This document shows positions 13,498 through 29,108 of a stretch of DNA of 64,000 bases, piece after piece. The stretch is from Flaccisagitta enflata. Taxonomy: Eukaryota > Chaetognatha > Sagittoidea > Aphragmophora. The notes under the pieces were generated by a model that did not search any database, was not told the origin of the DNA, and worked only from the letters and a program-made list of their open reading frames with translations. Numbering within the stretch: the stretch's first letter is position 1; every line of letters starts with the position of its first letter. The stretch covers positions 17,112,001-17,176,000 of the forward strand of contig OZ231126.1 of the NCBI GenBank assembly GCA_965153355.1. Direction: 5' to 3'. The translations under genes were made by a program, and so were the position numbers.

Positions 13498-15296
13498 TAG
13501 GACAGGGGTTCTGACACAGATTTTGGCAGATCCTTCTTGTTAACGGCACTTTGGCTCAAAATCAATGTAGTATTAATGTTCTGCCTTCAAAAGTCGCATT
13601 GGGTATCAGGAAATTGTGACCGCCACCCCCCCACCCCCCCTCAGAAAGTGGTGACCTCTAAAGATTAAGCAATTCGCCTTCTTTTGCTAATAAATTCTAA
13701 ATGGATCATTCAAAAAGCCTGGTGATGGTCTCATTTGAAAGGTATTTACGTGGAGAACATGAAAGATTACTGATATGAAAGAGGGGTCCCAAGGGGGGCC
13801 CTTAAGGGGCCCCTAAAGTGATTGAAGGAGCCCCCAAAGCATCCAATACATGAAAATGTGCAATGATTTGTTAAAAAAACTAGGTAATGGTGTCATTTAA
13901 AACGTTTCTACCCATAGAATATGAAAAATTACTGATATGGAAGAGGGGGCTCCAAAGGGGCCCCTAAAGAACCCCAAAGAGGTTAAAGGGGCCCTTGAAG
14001 GATCTATAACCATGAAAATGTAGATTGGACTCTTTGATAAATCTGATTGTGGTGTTTTTGGAAGGTATCTACGTGGATAACATGAAATGTTTTTGACATG
14101 GATGATGGGGTCCCTAGGTGGCCGCTTAGGGCCCCCAAAGGGATTGAAGAGGACCCCAAAGGATCTAAAGTCTTGAAAATTTAAAATGAATTGTTCAAAA
14201 AATCTGGAAGTGGTCTCATTTAGAAGGTATTTACATAAAAAACATAAAATGTTACTGATATGGAAAATTTGGTTTCCAGGGGGCCCCTAAGGAGCCGCTA
14301 AGGAGTAAAAGAGGGCCCCAATGAATCCAAAATCATGAAAACCTTGAATTGTCTTAGTTTTCTCTAAAAGGCAGACCGAAATAAACAAACCTATACCTGT
14401 CTGTTTGTGTATTTCTGTCTGTCTTTTAGAGAAAACTATGACAATTCTAGATTTTCATGATTTTGGATTCATCGGGGCCTTCTTTTACTCCTTAGCGGCT
14501 CCTTAGGGGTCCCTCAGAAACCAAATTTTATATATCAGTAATCGTTTCATGTTTTTATGTAACACTTTCCAAAATGAGACCACTACCAGATTTTTTGAAC
14601 AATTCAGTTTAAATTTTCGAGACTTTAGATCCTTTGGGGTCCTCTTCAATCCCTTTGGGGGCCCTAAGCAGCCACCTAGGGACCCCATCATCCATGTCAA
14701 TAAAATTTCATGTTCTCCACAAAGATACCTTCCAAAAACACCACAATCAGATTTATCAAAGAGTCCAATCTACATTTTAATGGTTATAGATCCTTCAAGG
14801 GCCCCTTTAACATCTTTGGGGTTCTTTAGGGGCCCCTTTGGAGCCCCCTCTTCCATATCAGTAATTTTTCATATTCTATGGGTAGAGACGTTTTAAATGA
14901 CACCATTACCTAGTTTTTATAACAAATCATTGCACATTCTCATGTATTGGATGCTTTGGGGGGCCCTTCAATCACTTTAGGGGCCCCTTAAGGGTCCCCT
15001 TGGGACCCCTCTTCCATATCAGTAATCTTTCATGTTCTCCACGCTAATACCTTTCAAATGAGACCATCACCAGGCTTTTTGAATGATCCATTTAGAATTT
15101 ATTAGCAAAAGAAGGCGAATTGCTTAATCTTTAGAGGTCACCACCTTCTGAGGGGGGGGGGTGAGGGGTGGCGGTCACAATTTCCTGATACCCAATGCGA
15201 CTTTTGAAGGCAGAACATTAATACTACATTGATTTTGAGCCAAAGTGCCATTAACAAGAAGGATCTGCCAAAATTTGTGTCAGAACCCCTGTCCTA
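13498..15296. mobile_element. Large foldback element, copy 1
   Basis: The arms are about 0.85 kb each and start with TAGGACAGGGGTTCTGACAC on both strands, so almost the whole element is one palindrome with a short centre near 14400. Each arm contains about four diverged direct repeats of roughly 150 bp. Each unit includes a CATGAAA..TACTGATATGGAAGAGGGG segment and runs of GGGGCCCCTAA. No protein is encoded. The flanking octamers do not match here, unlike in copy 2. Confidence 0.85.
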
Positions 15297-15709
15297 GTGT
15301 TTGTCGACATGAAAAAAAAAAGAGTTACGGACAGGGGATAAGTGACACTACTTTTTGGACTCATGAATAAATTTGCATAGAACGGAGCCTGGACGCGAGT
15401 TTACCAGTTTCCGCACCTAGTCGTTGCCAATAAGGGAGTAGTACCCCCCTACCATAATTCCAAATTTCAAAGAATCACGTCCAATAAAGTTTTGAGAATT
15501 ATATATTACCAAAAAGGCATCGCAACACATTTCCTGAGTTATTTTGATGAATAAAAGAAAAATCTTTTCTATGAATTTGAACATCGATTAAAGATAGAAC
15601 TAAAATGCGTTATATCTAAATGGTATTACCACACTAAGTAATCTCAGTGATTCTATCAGACAAAAATATAAACGGCAGACGATTTTTATAAAGCCACAAT
15701 ATGCAAATG

Positions 15710-15815
<106 letters not shown>

Positions 15816-15872
15816 AGCTTTACATTTTCAATCTAGTTTTATGTATGAATCCCCCTCTCCCCCCCCCCCCAG

Positions 15873-16019
15873 GAGTCTTCCAGCGGCGGTGATGTTGAGT
15901 CGATCGTGACGTTGAGTTTCGCTCGTGACGTCGCCGCCGGAACGACTTTCGGCCCATTTCCGGTTCAAGTGGTCAAAGCCGACGCCGACGACGCCGCAGC
16001 TTCTGTCGAAAACGGAGGG
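15873..16019 (+). CDS. ZFPM: FOG/ZFPM-like gene, PR-like domain exon 1 in window
   Basis: This exon of 49 codons is bounded by a C-rich tract plus CAG acceptor and a GTAAGG donor. It starts and ends in phase 0. The peptide contains VAAGTTFGPFPVQVVKAD. The GTTFGPFP segment matches the start of the PR domain, where vertebrate FOG-2 has GTTWGPFPG and PRDM proteins have GT.FGP. The Asp/Ala-rich end (ADADDAAAS) is GC-rich compared with the AT-rich surroundings. FOG proteins are nuclear cofactors that bind GATA factors and recruit repressors. The N-terminal exon or exons must lie upstream, and none was found in the first 15.8 kb. Identity as FOG rather than another PR-domain protein rests on the zinc finger exon at 39016. 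Confidence 0.75.
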
Positions 16020-16043
16020 GTAAGGAGGCATCGATGAGTTTAA

Positions 16044-16700
16044 CAGGTCGCCCAAGGGCAATATGAGGTCAGCGATACCCGTTGCCCTGCTTTGAGTGAT
16101 TGTGAATTGGAGTGAGGGGAAGCAGGGCAGCGGCCCCAAAGGGGACGAAATCCTGTAGAACACAGGGGGACTTTCGTTCATCCTACCTGAAGAAGTGGAT
16201 GAGATGCTATATAGGGCTGACTGAAGGCATTCAAGAGCCTAAACTGAGGGTCTAAGAAGGCTGATATAAGGCCTGAGAATGCCGATTGAGAGGGCTGACT
16301 TGAGGCTTGAGAGAGCTGGATTAAGGCTTGAAAGGCTAGAGGACTTATTTGAAGCCTGGGAGCAATAAATTGAGGTTTAGATGGCTGATTTGAGGCCTGA
16401 GAGGCCTAATTTGAGGCATGAGAGGCCAGGCTTGAGGCCTGAGAATTTGGAGGGGCCTGAGAAGTTGATTTGAGGCCTGAGAGGCCAGATTTGAGGACTG
16501 AGAGGCCAGATTTGAGGCTAGACGGAGGCCTGGGAGGCTGGATTTGAGACCTGAGAGGTTGGATTTGAGGCCTGAGAGGCCAGATTTGAGAGTTGAGGAG
16601 GCCCATGAAGGGGGGAGAACGGACAAACGAACGGACGGATGGACGAACGAAAGTCCCCTCGTGTTCTGTGACACTGTGTCCTCTCGGGGCCGCGGCCTGC
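16044..16700. mobile_element. Hairpin-ended minisatellite element, copy 2
   Basis: It lies 25 nt after the donor of the preceding exon. An outer segment containing GGTCAGCGATACCCGTTGCC is followed by the left arm GGGCAGCGGCCCCAAAGGGG (16125 on). About twelve 21-bp units of the type GATTTGAGGCCTGAGAGGCT follow, then a GGAC/GAAC tract and a diverged right arm ending CGGGGCCGCGGCC near 16700. Confidence 0.6.
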
Positions 16701-17522
<822 letters not shown>

Positions 17523-17649
17523 CTCAACCTTAGTATGCCTTTTCCTTTCACCCAATTATCGGTGACAGGCAACAATGTATAAAGCGCTTAGCAGTTGCGC
17601 AGGCTATGTCTGGACTTAGTCGTTTTTACATAGATTTCCGTCTTTGGAG

Positions 17650-18043
<394 letters not shown>

Positions 18044-18108
18044 AAAAAAATCATCATTCTTTTAACCAAAAACACATGATTCACCTGATAGTACACACGC
18101 ATCCCAGG

Positions 18109-20585
<2,477 letters not shown>

Positions 20586-21596
20586 ATCTCAGGAACAAAC
20601 CCTTGGTGGAAAAAAAAGGCCAAGTGCTGTGAACCCCCTAGGCATGTTGTACATTGTATTAAGTACAATTAGAGTCAAATATAAAAAAAATTGGCTTGGA
20701 TATTTAGCATTTGTAGCTTACTAACAGAAAAAATAAATTATTTTTAAGTATCTTTAACCATTTTTAAGTATTTATCAAGCTACAAATTGTAGTTTTCCCT
20801 TTTAAAACTTTGAAAAATAGTTAAATAGTGTCACACTTGATCTTTTTGGCTGTTTCGGCGAAGTAGTTTTTTAAGCGCAAAGTAATCCAATGACGGAAAG
20901 GTTATGATTTTCTGTTTTACCTAAGTCTTTTTAACTTCGGTTAATGAAAAATTTAGGTAGATTTCCTTTGCTAGATTTCTTTCAGCCTCTTATTCAACTT
21001 CGTGGATAAGTCGAGTGTGGTGTGGTAATAGCTGATGTAATAATATCATTACCCTTTTCAACTAGTTCAGAGGGATCTATTACAAATTGAAGCAAAAAAA
21101 GCGGTAAAAAACAATAAATACAGGTTTTTTTAGTATTTTTTATATTCTGTCTGTTTTATCTAGTTGTCAGAGATTGAAACATAAGTATTTTTACTGGTAT
21201 CATACTTTTTTATGGGTTTTTTGATTTTTTAGAAATAACATTTGTAATTTCTTGCTAAAAAAAACTTTTTTTGGCTTTTTTTAGCCTTTTTTTTGTGCTA
21301 ATTGGGTTGATATCCCTAAAAACTAGTGTTATATTGTAAAATCATCTATTCAGCAATATTAGCCATTCTGCACAGTAGTTTTCTGAAGTTTCTGAAAGTG
21401 TAACTGCCATATTTAGCATAAACCATACTTAAAAATGCATTATTTTAGCTATTATCAAGCTACAAATGCTATATTTCCAAGCAATTTTTAAAAAATTTTG
21501 GTTTTAATTGTACCTTATACATTGAACAACATGCCTGGGGGGGCCAAAATACTTGGCCTTTTTTCCACCTAGGGTTTGTTCCTGGGATGCGTGTAC

Positions 21597-22216
21597 ATGT
21601 CACATGACATTTTTCTTTTAAAAATGACTAATTTTTTAAATTTTATAAATTGATATTGAAAATTTATATTAATAGATATTAGAAATTGTCTGATCATAAT
21701 GAAAATTGACATGCAGGTGGTTTGGTGCTCCATTTAACAACCATGAAAATTTCATCACTTTTCTTCAATAGGAAGTGCCCCATTTAAAACTCTAAACAAG
21801 AAATGTCCCTTTTTTCACATTTCTGTTGGATCTGACGTAGGTGCACCCTAAATAACAAATTTGCATAGAAATTAAAAATTGGAATAACCAAAAACATCAG
21901 ACGCTAGTAAATTATATTATTTTGGGTTCGATGTTTTTAAAAATGCAAATTATTCATCCATGTTCAAGATTTGTTATTCAGGGGATGAAAAATATTTTTT
22001 TCCAAAATTTAAAATTTCACAATTTGGAATAGAAAAACTAAAAAAATTGATACTCAAAATTATGCAATTGTTACCAAATTTATGATACAAAAGGTATAGT
22101 GCTTCCTCTGACTACTATTAAAATTTCATGACTTTACTCCAATGGGAAGTACCCGAAATGAATTTAAAAAAGAAATATCTTTTTTTTTCAAAATCTAATT
22201 GTCAGCTGACATTTTT
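21597..22216. other. AT-rich intronic sequence
   Basis: Contains two diverged direct repeats (near 21715-21815 and 22080-22190) sharing ATTTCATSACTTT and AAGAAATRTC motifs. No coding signal. Confidence 0.45.
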
Positions 22217-22446
22217 AGTTGCGGACACGCAACTCTATAAGAGGCTTTGTCCGTCCGTCGGTCCGTCGGTTCGTCAGTCCGTTGGTCCGTTGGTCCGTCT
22301 GTCATGGTGATCGGGTTGAAAAGGGGAAATGAGCGTTTTCGTTACTTTTTGTGTATGTTTTAGAGTTTGGGGTGGGTTGGGTGTGGATTGAGTTGGATGC
22401 CCCTGCCCACCCGTCCGCAACTGATGGCCGTGTATCCGGCCTTGTT
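22217..22446 (-). mobile_element. Helentron/mini-me-like element, AGTTGCG subfamily
   Basis: One end has the hairpin AGTTGCGGACACGCAACT followed by CTATAAGAGGC and a GTCC/GTCG tract. The other end has GTCCGCAACT then GTGTATCCGGCCTTGTT. GTCCGCAACT is the exact reverse complement of the hairpin half AGTTGCGGAC. Flanking T residues with no longer duplication fit insertion between two Ts. Strand is given with the hairpin as the 3' end, as in Helentrons. Confidence 0.7.
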
Positions 22447-22970
22447 TAAAAGGATTCTGCTAAAGACATCCAAAATGCTAAAAATGATGCTTAGAAACAA
22501 CATTAGTTTTAGTAAAGTAGGCCAAGTAGGCCAATAAGGTGGATCGTCGAACGAATGCGTTAACCGACCGACAGACCAACCAACCGACCAACGGACACAG
22601 CCAGTTATAGAGGTTCTTTGTCGGACCTAAAAACATTGCCCATCTCTGTTTCGCAATCCCTATCTAAACGAGGCCGGATACATATACACGGCTACATCAG
22701 TCGCGTGCGGTTGGGCAGGGGCTGGGCCAGAACAACCTATAGGCACAATAGGCACTGCCTAGGGCCCCACGCCCAAGGGGGGCCCCGCGCCTCAGGGGGG
22801 AAAGGAGAAAAAGAGGGAGAAAGAAAGGAAAAAAAGGCAAAGGGAAAGAGGAAGAAAGAGGGGAAGAAAGAGGGGAAGAAAAGGGGGAAGAAAAAGGGGA
22901 AGAAAAAAAAAAGAAAAAGAAAAAGAAAAAGAAAAAGAAGAAAGGAAAAGAAGAAAGGAAAAGGAAAAAG

Positions 22971-23207
22971 GAAACAGAGGAAAGGAATGAGAGTTTTTTT
23001 CTCTCCCTCATGGTAACTAATTGTAGTGGTGAAAGGTCCTTCTCAAAATTAAAACGTGTAAAAAATGAGCAACAAACTTCTCTTGGCCAAGACAAACTTA
23101 ATCACCTAACTCTACTGAGTATTGAGCATGAGTTGTTAGACGAGATGGTGGTGAAAGATATCATAAAGAAATTTGCTTCGCAAAACGCTAGAAAACGACC
23201 AATGTAA
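22971..23207 (+). pseudogene. hAT transposase C-terminal (dimerisation) fragment
   Basis: The frame reads SGERSFSKLKRVKNEQQTSL, then LNHLTLLSIEHELLDEM and DIIKKFASQNARKRP before a stop. This is the hATC dimerisation motif of the ZMYM/TTF-type hAT transposases, where the usual pattern is ERSFSKLK..K..LRS.M.Q.RL..LALLSIE. Upstream the frame dissolves into a GAA-rich tract (22800-22985), and no DDE catalytic domain or BED/TTF finger is visible. It is a 3' remnant, so the element could not move itself. Confidence 0.85.
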
Positions 23208-24596
23208 ACTGAAGAGCCACGCAACCAGTTGCTCTCAAAATGAGTTTTTCTTACCTGTTCAATAAATCTTGTATGTATGTTTAGTGATAAATTTTTGGCT
23301 TACGGCTTCAAAATGTTGTGTATTCAACAAAGAATAGACATGTTTTACTAAGAGACTCATGCATCATTTTTCTCTAGATTGAGAACTGAACTGCCTGAAA
23401 GATTTTCAGTACCATGGCTGTCTCAATCATTGGAGTCCTTGCTAAGCTCAACATTACTTTTAGCATTTGAAAACAAGAAGTACTTTTTATGTCTTTTTTG
23501 TCTAGCATGGAGTTATCACACCATACACTGATGCATCAATTTAATCCGCTGTGCTTGTCTACACCTATTATCATAGTAGGCATACATATTTTGCATATTC
23601 ATGACATGATCAAAAGTTGCTTGTGCACGCTATTTGCTTGTGCAATGGTCTTTTCTGATGCTTTTGCATTGATATCGTTCATGCTAATGAACAGGCTTTA
23701 GCATTATTCTTATACAAAAAAATCCTTTAATTCCAAGGTGCTTAAGCTTATGCTTGAGCTCTGTTGATCAAAATGGTCCATGATATCCATTCAATGGATT
23801 CCTAATAACATGGCTGTCTTAATCATTGGAGTTTCAGGTTAAGCAGTACAACTCTGAACCTTGAATAAGAAAATATCTTATGAGTGGCTTTTTATTCCTC
23901 TGGGCCATTTGCTTGTGCAGTGGTCAAATTAATTATGCTTTCCTACTGAGCTTGAACAGGATCAAAAGTTGCTTATATGCACGCCATTTGCTTGTGCAAT
24001 GGTCTTTTCTGATGCTTTTGCATTGATATCATTTATGCTAATGAATAAGCTTCAGCATTATTCGTTTATAGAAAGCCTTAGATTTCAAGGTGCTTAAGCT
24101 TATGCTTGAGCTCTGTTGATTAAAATGGTCCATGATATCCATTCAGTGGATTCCTAGTAACATGGCTGTCTTAATCATTGGAGTTTAAGGTTAAGCACTA
24201 CAACACTGAACCTTGAATAAGGAAATATTTTATGAGTGGCTTTTTATTCCTCTGGACCATTTGCTTGTGCAGTGGTCAAATTCATTATGCTTTCATACTG
24301 AGCTTGAACAGGATCAAAAGTTGCTTATATGCACGCCATTTGCTTGTGCAATGGTCTTTTCTGATGCTTTTGCATTGATATCATTTATGCTAATGAATAA
24401 GCTTCAGCATTATTCGTTTATAGAAAGCCTTAGATTTCAAGGTGCTTAAACTTATGCATGAGCTCTGTTGATTTGGATGGTCCATGATATCCATTCAATG
24501 GATTCCTAGTTACAAGGCTGTCTTAATCAATGGAGTTTCAGGTTAAGCACTACGACACTGAACCTTGAATAAAAAATATTTTTTGAGTGGCTTTTT

Positions 24597-24989
24597 AGTC
24601 GCGTGCACGCGACTCTACACCCCGCTTTGTCGGTCCGTCTGTCGGTCCGTCCGTCGGTCGGTCCGTCTGTCCGTCGGTCGGTCCGTCCGTCCGTCCGTCC
24701 GTCACACTTTACTTTTTTTGTAAAAAAGCGTCAACTCTTAGGTCATTTTAAGTCTTTTTTAGTCATTAATAGTTAATCTAAGTCATTTTGAGTCATTCTA
24801 AGTCATTTTAAGTTATTTAAAGTCATTTTAAGTTATTTTAAGTCATTTTTGGTCCTTAGGTTTTTTAGACATTTTAAGTCCTTTTTGGACATTTTAAGTC
24901 ATTCTAAGTCATTCTAAGTCATTTTAAGTCATTCTAAGTCCTTCTTACCCTGTAAATCTCGCACGTGACTTATAGGTGTTGGCCTTGTT
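24597..24989 (-). mobile_element. Helentron-like element with internal empty site evidence
   Basis: Hairpin AGTCGCGTGCACGCGACT, then a GTCC/GTCG/GTCT tract, then about fifteen 10-11-bp units of the type AAGTCATTTT, then CTCGCACGTGACT and GGCCTTGTT. The neighbouring 352-bp direct repeats carry the uninterrupted site GGCTTTTTATTCCTCTGG, so the insertion point between T residues can be read directly. Confidence 0.75.
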
Positions 24990-25055
24990 ATTTCTCTGGA
25001 CTACTTTCTTGGGCTAATTAATAGTGCTTTCATACTGAGCTTGAACAGGATCATA

Positions 25056-25469
25056 CACTTTTTTTTTTATAAGAGACTTGAGCCTGAGATTTGTCAAAAT
25101 TTTAAGAACAAAATAAGAAACAGCCCAAGCTGAGATTTAGTCTTGGCCGTTTTCAAAAGAACTTTTTCTTTTTAGTTTTTTATTTAAAACTTGAATTGTA
25201 TTCAAATTTTTCAGAAATATAAGTTTTTTATCATTAAAAATGACTTCTTTTTCTAGTTTGCCTATGAAATCAGGCATCTAAAAAAAAAACATGATGATTA
25301 TCAAGTTTAAGATACAATTGTTATAAATAAGGTATTTTTATACGATTTATATATTTGTAAACATCAAAAAATCAAGAACACCTTAAGAGAATTTCAGGCT
25401 TAAAATGGCTGAAAAATTAAGAACACCCAGGCTGATTTCAAAAAAGTTGTCTCTTATAAAAAAAAAGTG
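25056..25469. mobile_element. Tc1/mariner-like TA-flanked MITE
   Basis: Inverted ends CACTTTTTTTTTTATAAGAG and the complement CTCTTATAAAAAAAAAGTG, each bordered by TA. No transposase. Related ends occur at 26136-27536 and 52855-53352. Confidence 0.7.
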
Positions 25470-25995
25470 TAAGTTGCTTATGTCCATTTCCTTGTGCAAT
25501 GGTCTCATTATAATGTTTTTGCATTGCGTGTTAGAATTCTTGATCAAACAGCTATGGCTTTATCTTAATTACAAAAAGCAAAACAGATATTTTGCCTGAA
25601 TCATATGTTTGCTTCAACCTTGCAACATGTTGCATATAGTGGGGGCCCCGCTACCTTAAGTGCCTAGGGCCCCGCACACGGTTGTTCCGGCCCAGGGCAG
25701 GGGCAGTGATAGAAAAGATCACTAGGGCATTTGAGCAAAATGCAGGAGCAGTGAGTTGACTGAGTTCAAAAAGCTTAAAAACGCCGAAAAAGTAAAAAGG
25801 GGATTGACCAACCAACCAACCGACCGACTGACATAGCGGGGTGAAGAATCGCGTAGCACGCGACAAAAACAGGCTCTCATCTTTAAGTTAATTTGGGTTT
25901 GAGTAGAGACGTTGTCCAACATTCATTAACGTTTTCGAGACAGACTCTTACAAAGTTTCTCAAGGCTTTTCCCTCGATGTTCTTTCTTTTCTCAG

Positions 25996-26122
25996 CTTCG
26001 GAACACCGAGAACGAGCTCGTGATCTTATTGGTTGCGCACCCTGCAGGACAATGGTTGCAACTACTTCAATCTCCCGAGCACCATGAGCAAAAGAACGTC
26101 GAAATTCTGTACTTGCCACATG
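25996..26122 (+). CDS. ZFPM: FOG/ZFPM-like gene, PR-like domain exon 2
   Basis: Forty-two codons between a TTTCTTTTCTCAG acceptor and a G|GTAAGA donor. Phase 0 at the start matches the end of the exon at 15873, and it ends in phase 1. The peptide reads ENELVILLVAHPAGQWLQLL, then QSPEHHEQKNVEILYLPH. It lines up with the middle of the FOG-2 PR-like domain: a Gly-x-Trp-Leu step, a short polar loop, then a hydrophobic strand before the Cys strand in the next exon. The open frame is GC-richer than its surroundings. The opposite-strand frame over the same bases is a shadow. Confidence 0.72.
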
Positions 26123-26135
26123 GTAAGAAATTTTA

Positions 26136-27536
26136 CACTCTTTTTATTGAGTAAGGACAAAGTTTATAAGGGCAACGAGGCTGAAATTTTGCCAAAAATT
26201 AAGGACATTTTAAGGACAAAGCCCAGCCTCAGATTTATAAAAAAAATTTTTTGATTGACAATTTAAATTGTTTTTACACAAATTTAAGAGGAAATTATCT
26301 TATCTATAGAAAATTGCAACATTTTTTGTTTAACACAGTATGTTTCATCTCGACTGGAACGAAAAACGACAGCGTCATTCGAAAACGAAAAAAAATAATC
26401 AAATTCTGAAAAATGTTCCTGAAACTGCATGTTTTGGCATTTGTTCATGCCAAGTTTCAACCTTCCATGTCAATTATGTAAGCTTCTATCTAAATTTGAA
26501 GCGAGACTATCACTTTTCTCTTGCTTCTTTTTTCCTTTTGAATTTCAGGCAATCATCTTTGACATGTTTGCCAGTGTTTAACATCCAAGCAATGAGAAAA
26601 ACATAGCAAAATCTATGATCATTTCGAAGCTCTGTGAAAGATCTTTCAAATGAGCCCATGCTGGTTGTCCTGGCTTCATTCGTTTAGAAATGGCATTAAG
26701 ATGAAGACAGGTTGTCAGGATATTGAAAACTCATCAGAGGATTTTCATGTTTTTACATGTCATTTTGTAGAGATCAAAGGTATTGAGTTAAATACTTGTT
26801 CTCAACGGCATATTAAAGAAAGTTTGAAGCAGTTTAATTTGCTCATGGATGTCAAGTAGCTTTGAAAACCTTGTGTTGCATCATGAAGAAATATGTAACG
26901 ATCAAACTTGTGCATTGAAAAAACAAACAAATTTGCACTTTTTTCAATCTGCAATATTTTGCTTCAAACCCATGCCATTTCTAAACAAAAAAAGCTACAG
27001 CAACCAGCAACGTCGCATTTGGAAGATTTTTCTCAGAGCTTCCAATTGGTCATGAATTTTCTGTAGATCAGGCCCATGTGAAAACAGAAACTAGGAAGAC
27101 AAGTTTTTTTTTTTTTTGGCCTTGGTTGAGAGGAAATGAAATTATAGGATCCATTCAAATTTAGATAGAGGCTTCACTGACAGACATGGAAGGCTGAAAC
27201 TTGGCATGAACATATGCCAAAACATGCAGTTTCAGAAACTTTTTTTCAGAATTTCATTGACTTTTTTCATTTTCAAATGACGCTGTCATCTTTCGTTCCA
27301 GTTGAGATGAAACATACTGTAACATATTTCTTTGTTTCAAAGTAGTAACTATCATATTCAACTTGTATTTACTCATACTGAACATAAGTTATTTCAATGA
27401 GTATAATATAATTGTAAGAAAATCATAGAAAAATATTAAGGACACGCTAAGAACATTTCAGCCTGAAATTTGCAAAGATTTAAGGACAATCCAGGCTCAG
27501 AAGAATTTAGCTGGTCCTTAAAAACTGAAAAAAGTG
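26136..27536. mobile_element. Tc1-like foldback element just after a donor site
   Basis: Inverted ends CACTCTTTTTATTGAGTAAG and a complementary right end with CTGAAAAAAGTG, bordered by TA on both sides. A second inverted pair lies inside: TGTTTCATCTCGACTGGAAC at 26340 and its inverse near 27297-27315. So the element folds back over most of its length. It begins 13 nt after the donor of the exon at 25996. Confidence 0.65.
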
Positions 27537-27539
27537 TAA

Positions 27540-28690
27540 ATGAAGATACACTTTTTGGGCAACGGCCCCGAAAGGAGCCGATGACCTATGCTTTCACATA
27601 TGCAGGATTTTTCCTTCATCTCCTTCTCCTCCATCTCCTCCTCCGTCCCTCCCTCCCCCCCAAGGCTCAAATCCCAGCCTCGAGGCTCAATTTCCAGCCT
27701 CGAGCTCGAGAGGGTCAAATCCCAGTCTCAAATCCCAGTTTTAAGGCTCAAATCCAAGCATTTAGGCTTCAATCCCAGCCTTGAGGCTCAAATCCCAGCA
27801 TGGAGACTAAATTCCCAGCCTCAAAGCTCAAATTCCATCCTCAAAGTTAAATTCTGGTCTTGAGGGTCAAACCCCAGCATCAAGGCTCAAATCTCAGCCT
27901 CATGCCTCAAAACATACAGAGCGTTCATATTTTGAAGAAGCGGGAAGCGCCGCTTCTCGGAAGGTGAAGGAATTTGTTGGAAGATCTTGGAAGATGAAAA
28001 GAGAGAAAGAGAACAAGGCCGGATACACGCCAATACTAGTCGCGGACGGGTGGGCAGGGGCGGAAATGCGTTTTCACACTTTCCAACTCGATCACCGGAC
28101 CAACCAACCGACCAACCAACCAACCGAACGACGGACAGACGGACAAAACCTTTATAGAGTCGCTTGTCCGCGACTAAAAAGAGAAAGAAAGAGAAAAAGA
28201 GAAAAGAAAGAAAAAAAAGAAAAGAAAAGAAAGAGAGAGGCAATGAAAGAAACAAAGAAACAAACAAAACAAGATTAATAATGCAAGGGTCTCTGGAGTA
28301 CTAAGAGGTATTTTGACGGACACAAAAAAATCTGATTATTTGATTGAATCAAATCATTTTTCAAACGTTTTGCACAATCGATTCTATGTCATGGCTAATT
28401 TGGGTGAAAAAGAGATCTTGCATGTTGTTTAGTGAACCATTTTGCAACTTTTAACTAGGAAGGGCTACCAACAGACATGAAAATCTATGTCGGAAACTAA
28501 TGAGGCAGAAATTCTGCCTCTCGGAAGGTTTACAAAATATGAACGCCTGAATTAGACCCAAGATCAGGCCTCTAAGCTCCAAAACAAGCTTCTGAAACCT
28601 CTCAGACAATCACACATCCACATACATTCACATAGGGGCAACGGGTACCGCTGACCATCTAACGCTTTTGCGACTATCATTTATAAGAAC
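27540..28690. mobile_element. Hairpin-ended minisatellite element, inverted copy
   Basis: Starts GGGCAACGGCCCCGAAAGGA and carries about ten 20-21-bp units AGGCTCAAATCCCAGCCTCG (the complement of the GAGGCTGGGATTTGAGCCT unit elsewhere). It ends in GGGCAACGGGTACCGCTGAC near 28625-28650. A Helentron-like element is inserted at 28012-28175. Confidence 0.5.
28012..28175 (+). mobile_element. Helentron-like element
   Basis: Starts AACAAGGCCGGATACACG and AGTCGCGGAC, then GGTGGGCAGGGGC, a GACC/GACG tract, and ends with the hairpin AGTCGCTTGTCCGCGACT followed by AAAAA. GTCCGCGACT at the hairpin is the exact complement of AGTCGCGGAC at the 5' end. Confidence 0.7.
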
Positions 28691-29108
28691 GTCACTTTTT
28701 GGGCAATGTTCCTAAATTTTGGCAACTTCAAAGCTTAAACGTTTGTAAATTATTAATTTATTTAAAAACAGTTTTTTAACCTTAAATCAAAAATGTTCTT
28801 AATGGGTTTGAGTTTGTTTTCTGGGAATAAATGAAGGGAAATGTCAATCAAACTACAAAACAGCAGGTTTACACATTCTAAATGACTCAAGAATATGGAA
28901 ACATTCATAATTGCCCTCATTCTTTCATGGTCTTCATCATATACTATATAGTGATAAAACATAACTAATCCACTGTTGAGTCATCGAATCGTTGGAACTT
29001 CATTCAATAATAAAGCACGAGTTTGACGTCACTGAAATTGAGCAAACTCGTTGGGAATCATATCTAGCGCACGAGATCACGTTGTCTTCTAGAGCTAAAC
29101 TTATTTTT
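28176..29108. other. Intronic sequence
   Basis: A-rich low-complexity sequence (28176-28275), then the right part of the preceding minisatellite element and unremarkable AT-rich sequence. No exon-like frame. Confidence 0.45.

Larger units (their letters stand above)
22722..25695 (+). mobile_element. hAT element with relic transposase
   Basis: Inverted ends CTGGGCCAGAACAACC and CTGGGCCGGAACAACC (complementary strand) are flanked by a perfect 8-bp duplication GGCAGGGG (22714-22721 and 25696-25703). Subterminal CCTAGGGCCCC occurs at both sides. Inside are a hAT dimerisation-domain fragment (22971-23207), about three 352-bp direct repeats (23490-24590), a Helentron-like element (24597-24989) and a TA-flanked element (25056-25469). 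Confidence 0.8.
22668..25865 (+). mobile_element. Helentron-like element interrupted by a hAT
   Basis: The 5' part (22668-22721) has GAGGCCGGATACA, AGTCGCGTGC and GGTTGGGCAGGGG. The 3' part (25704-25865) continues with a GACC tract and ends in AATCGCGTAGCACGCGAC. The hAT at 22722-25695 duplicated GGCAGGGG, and removing it restores one continuous element. Confidence 0.65.
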
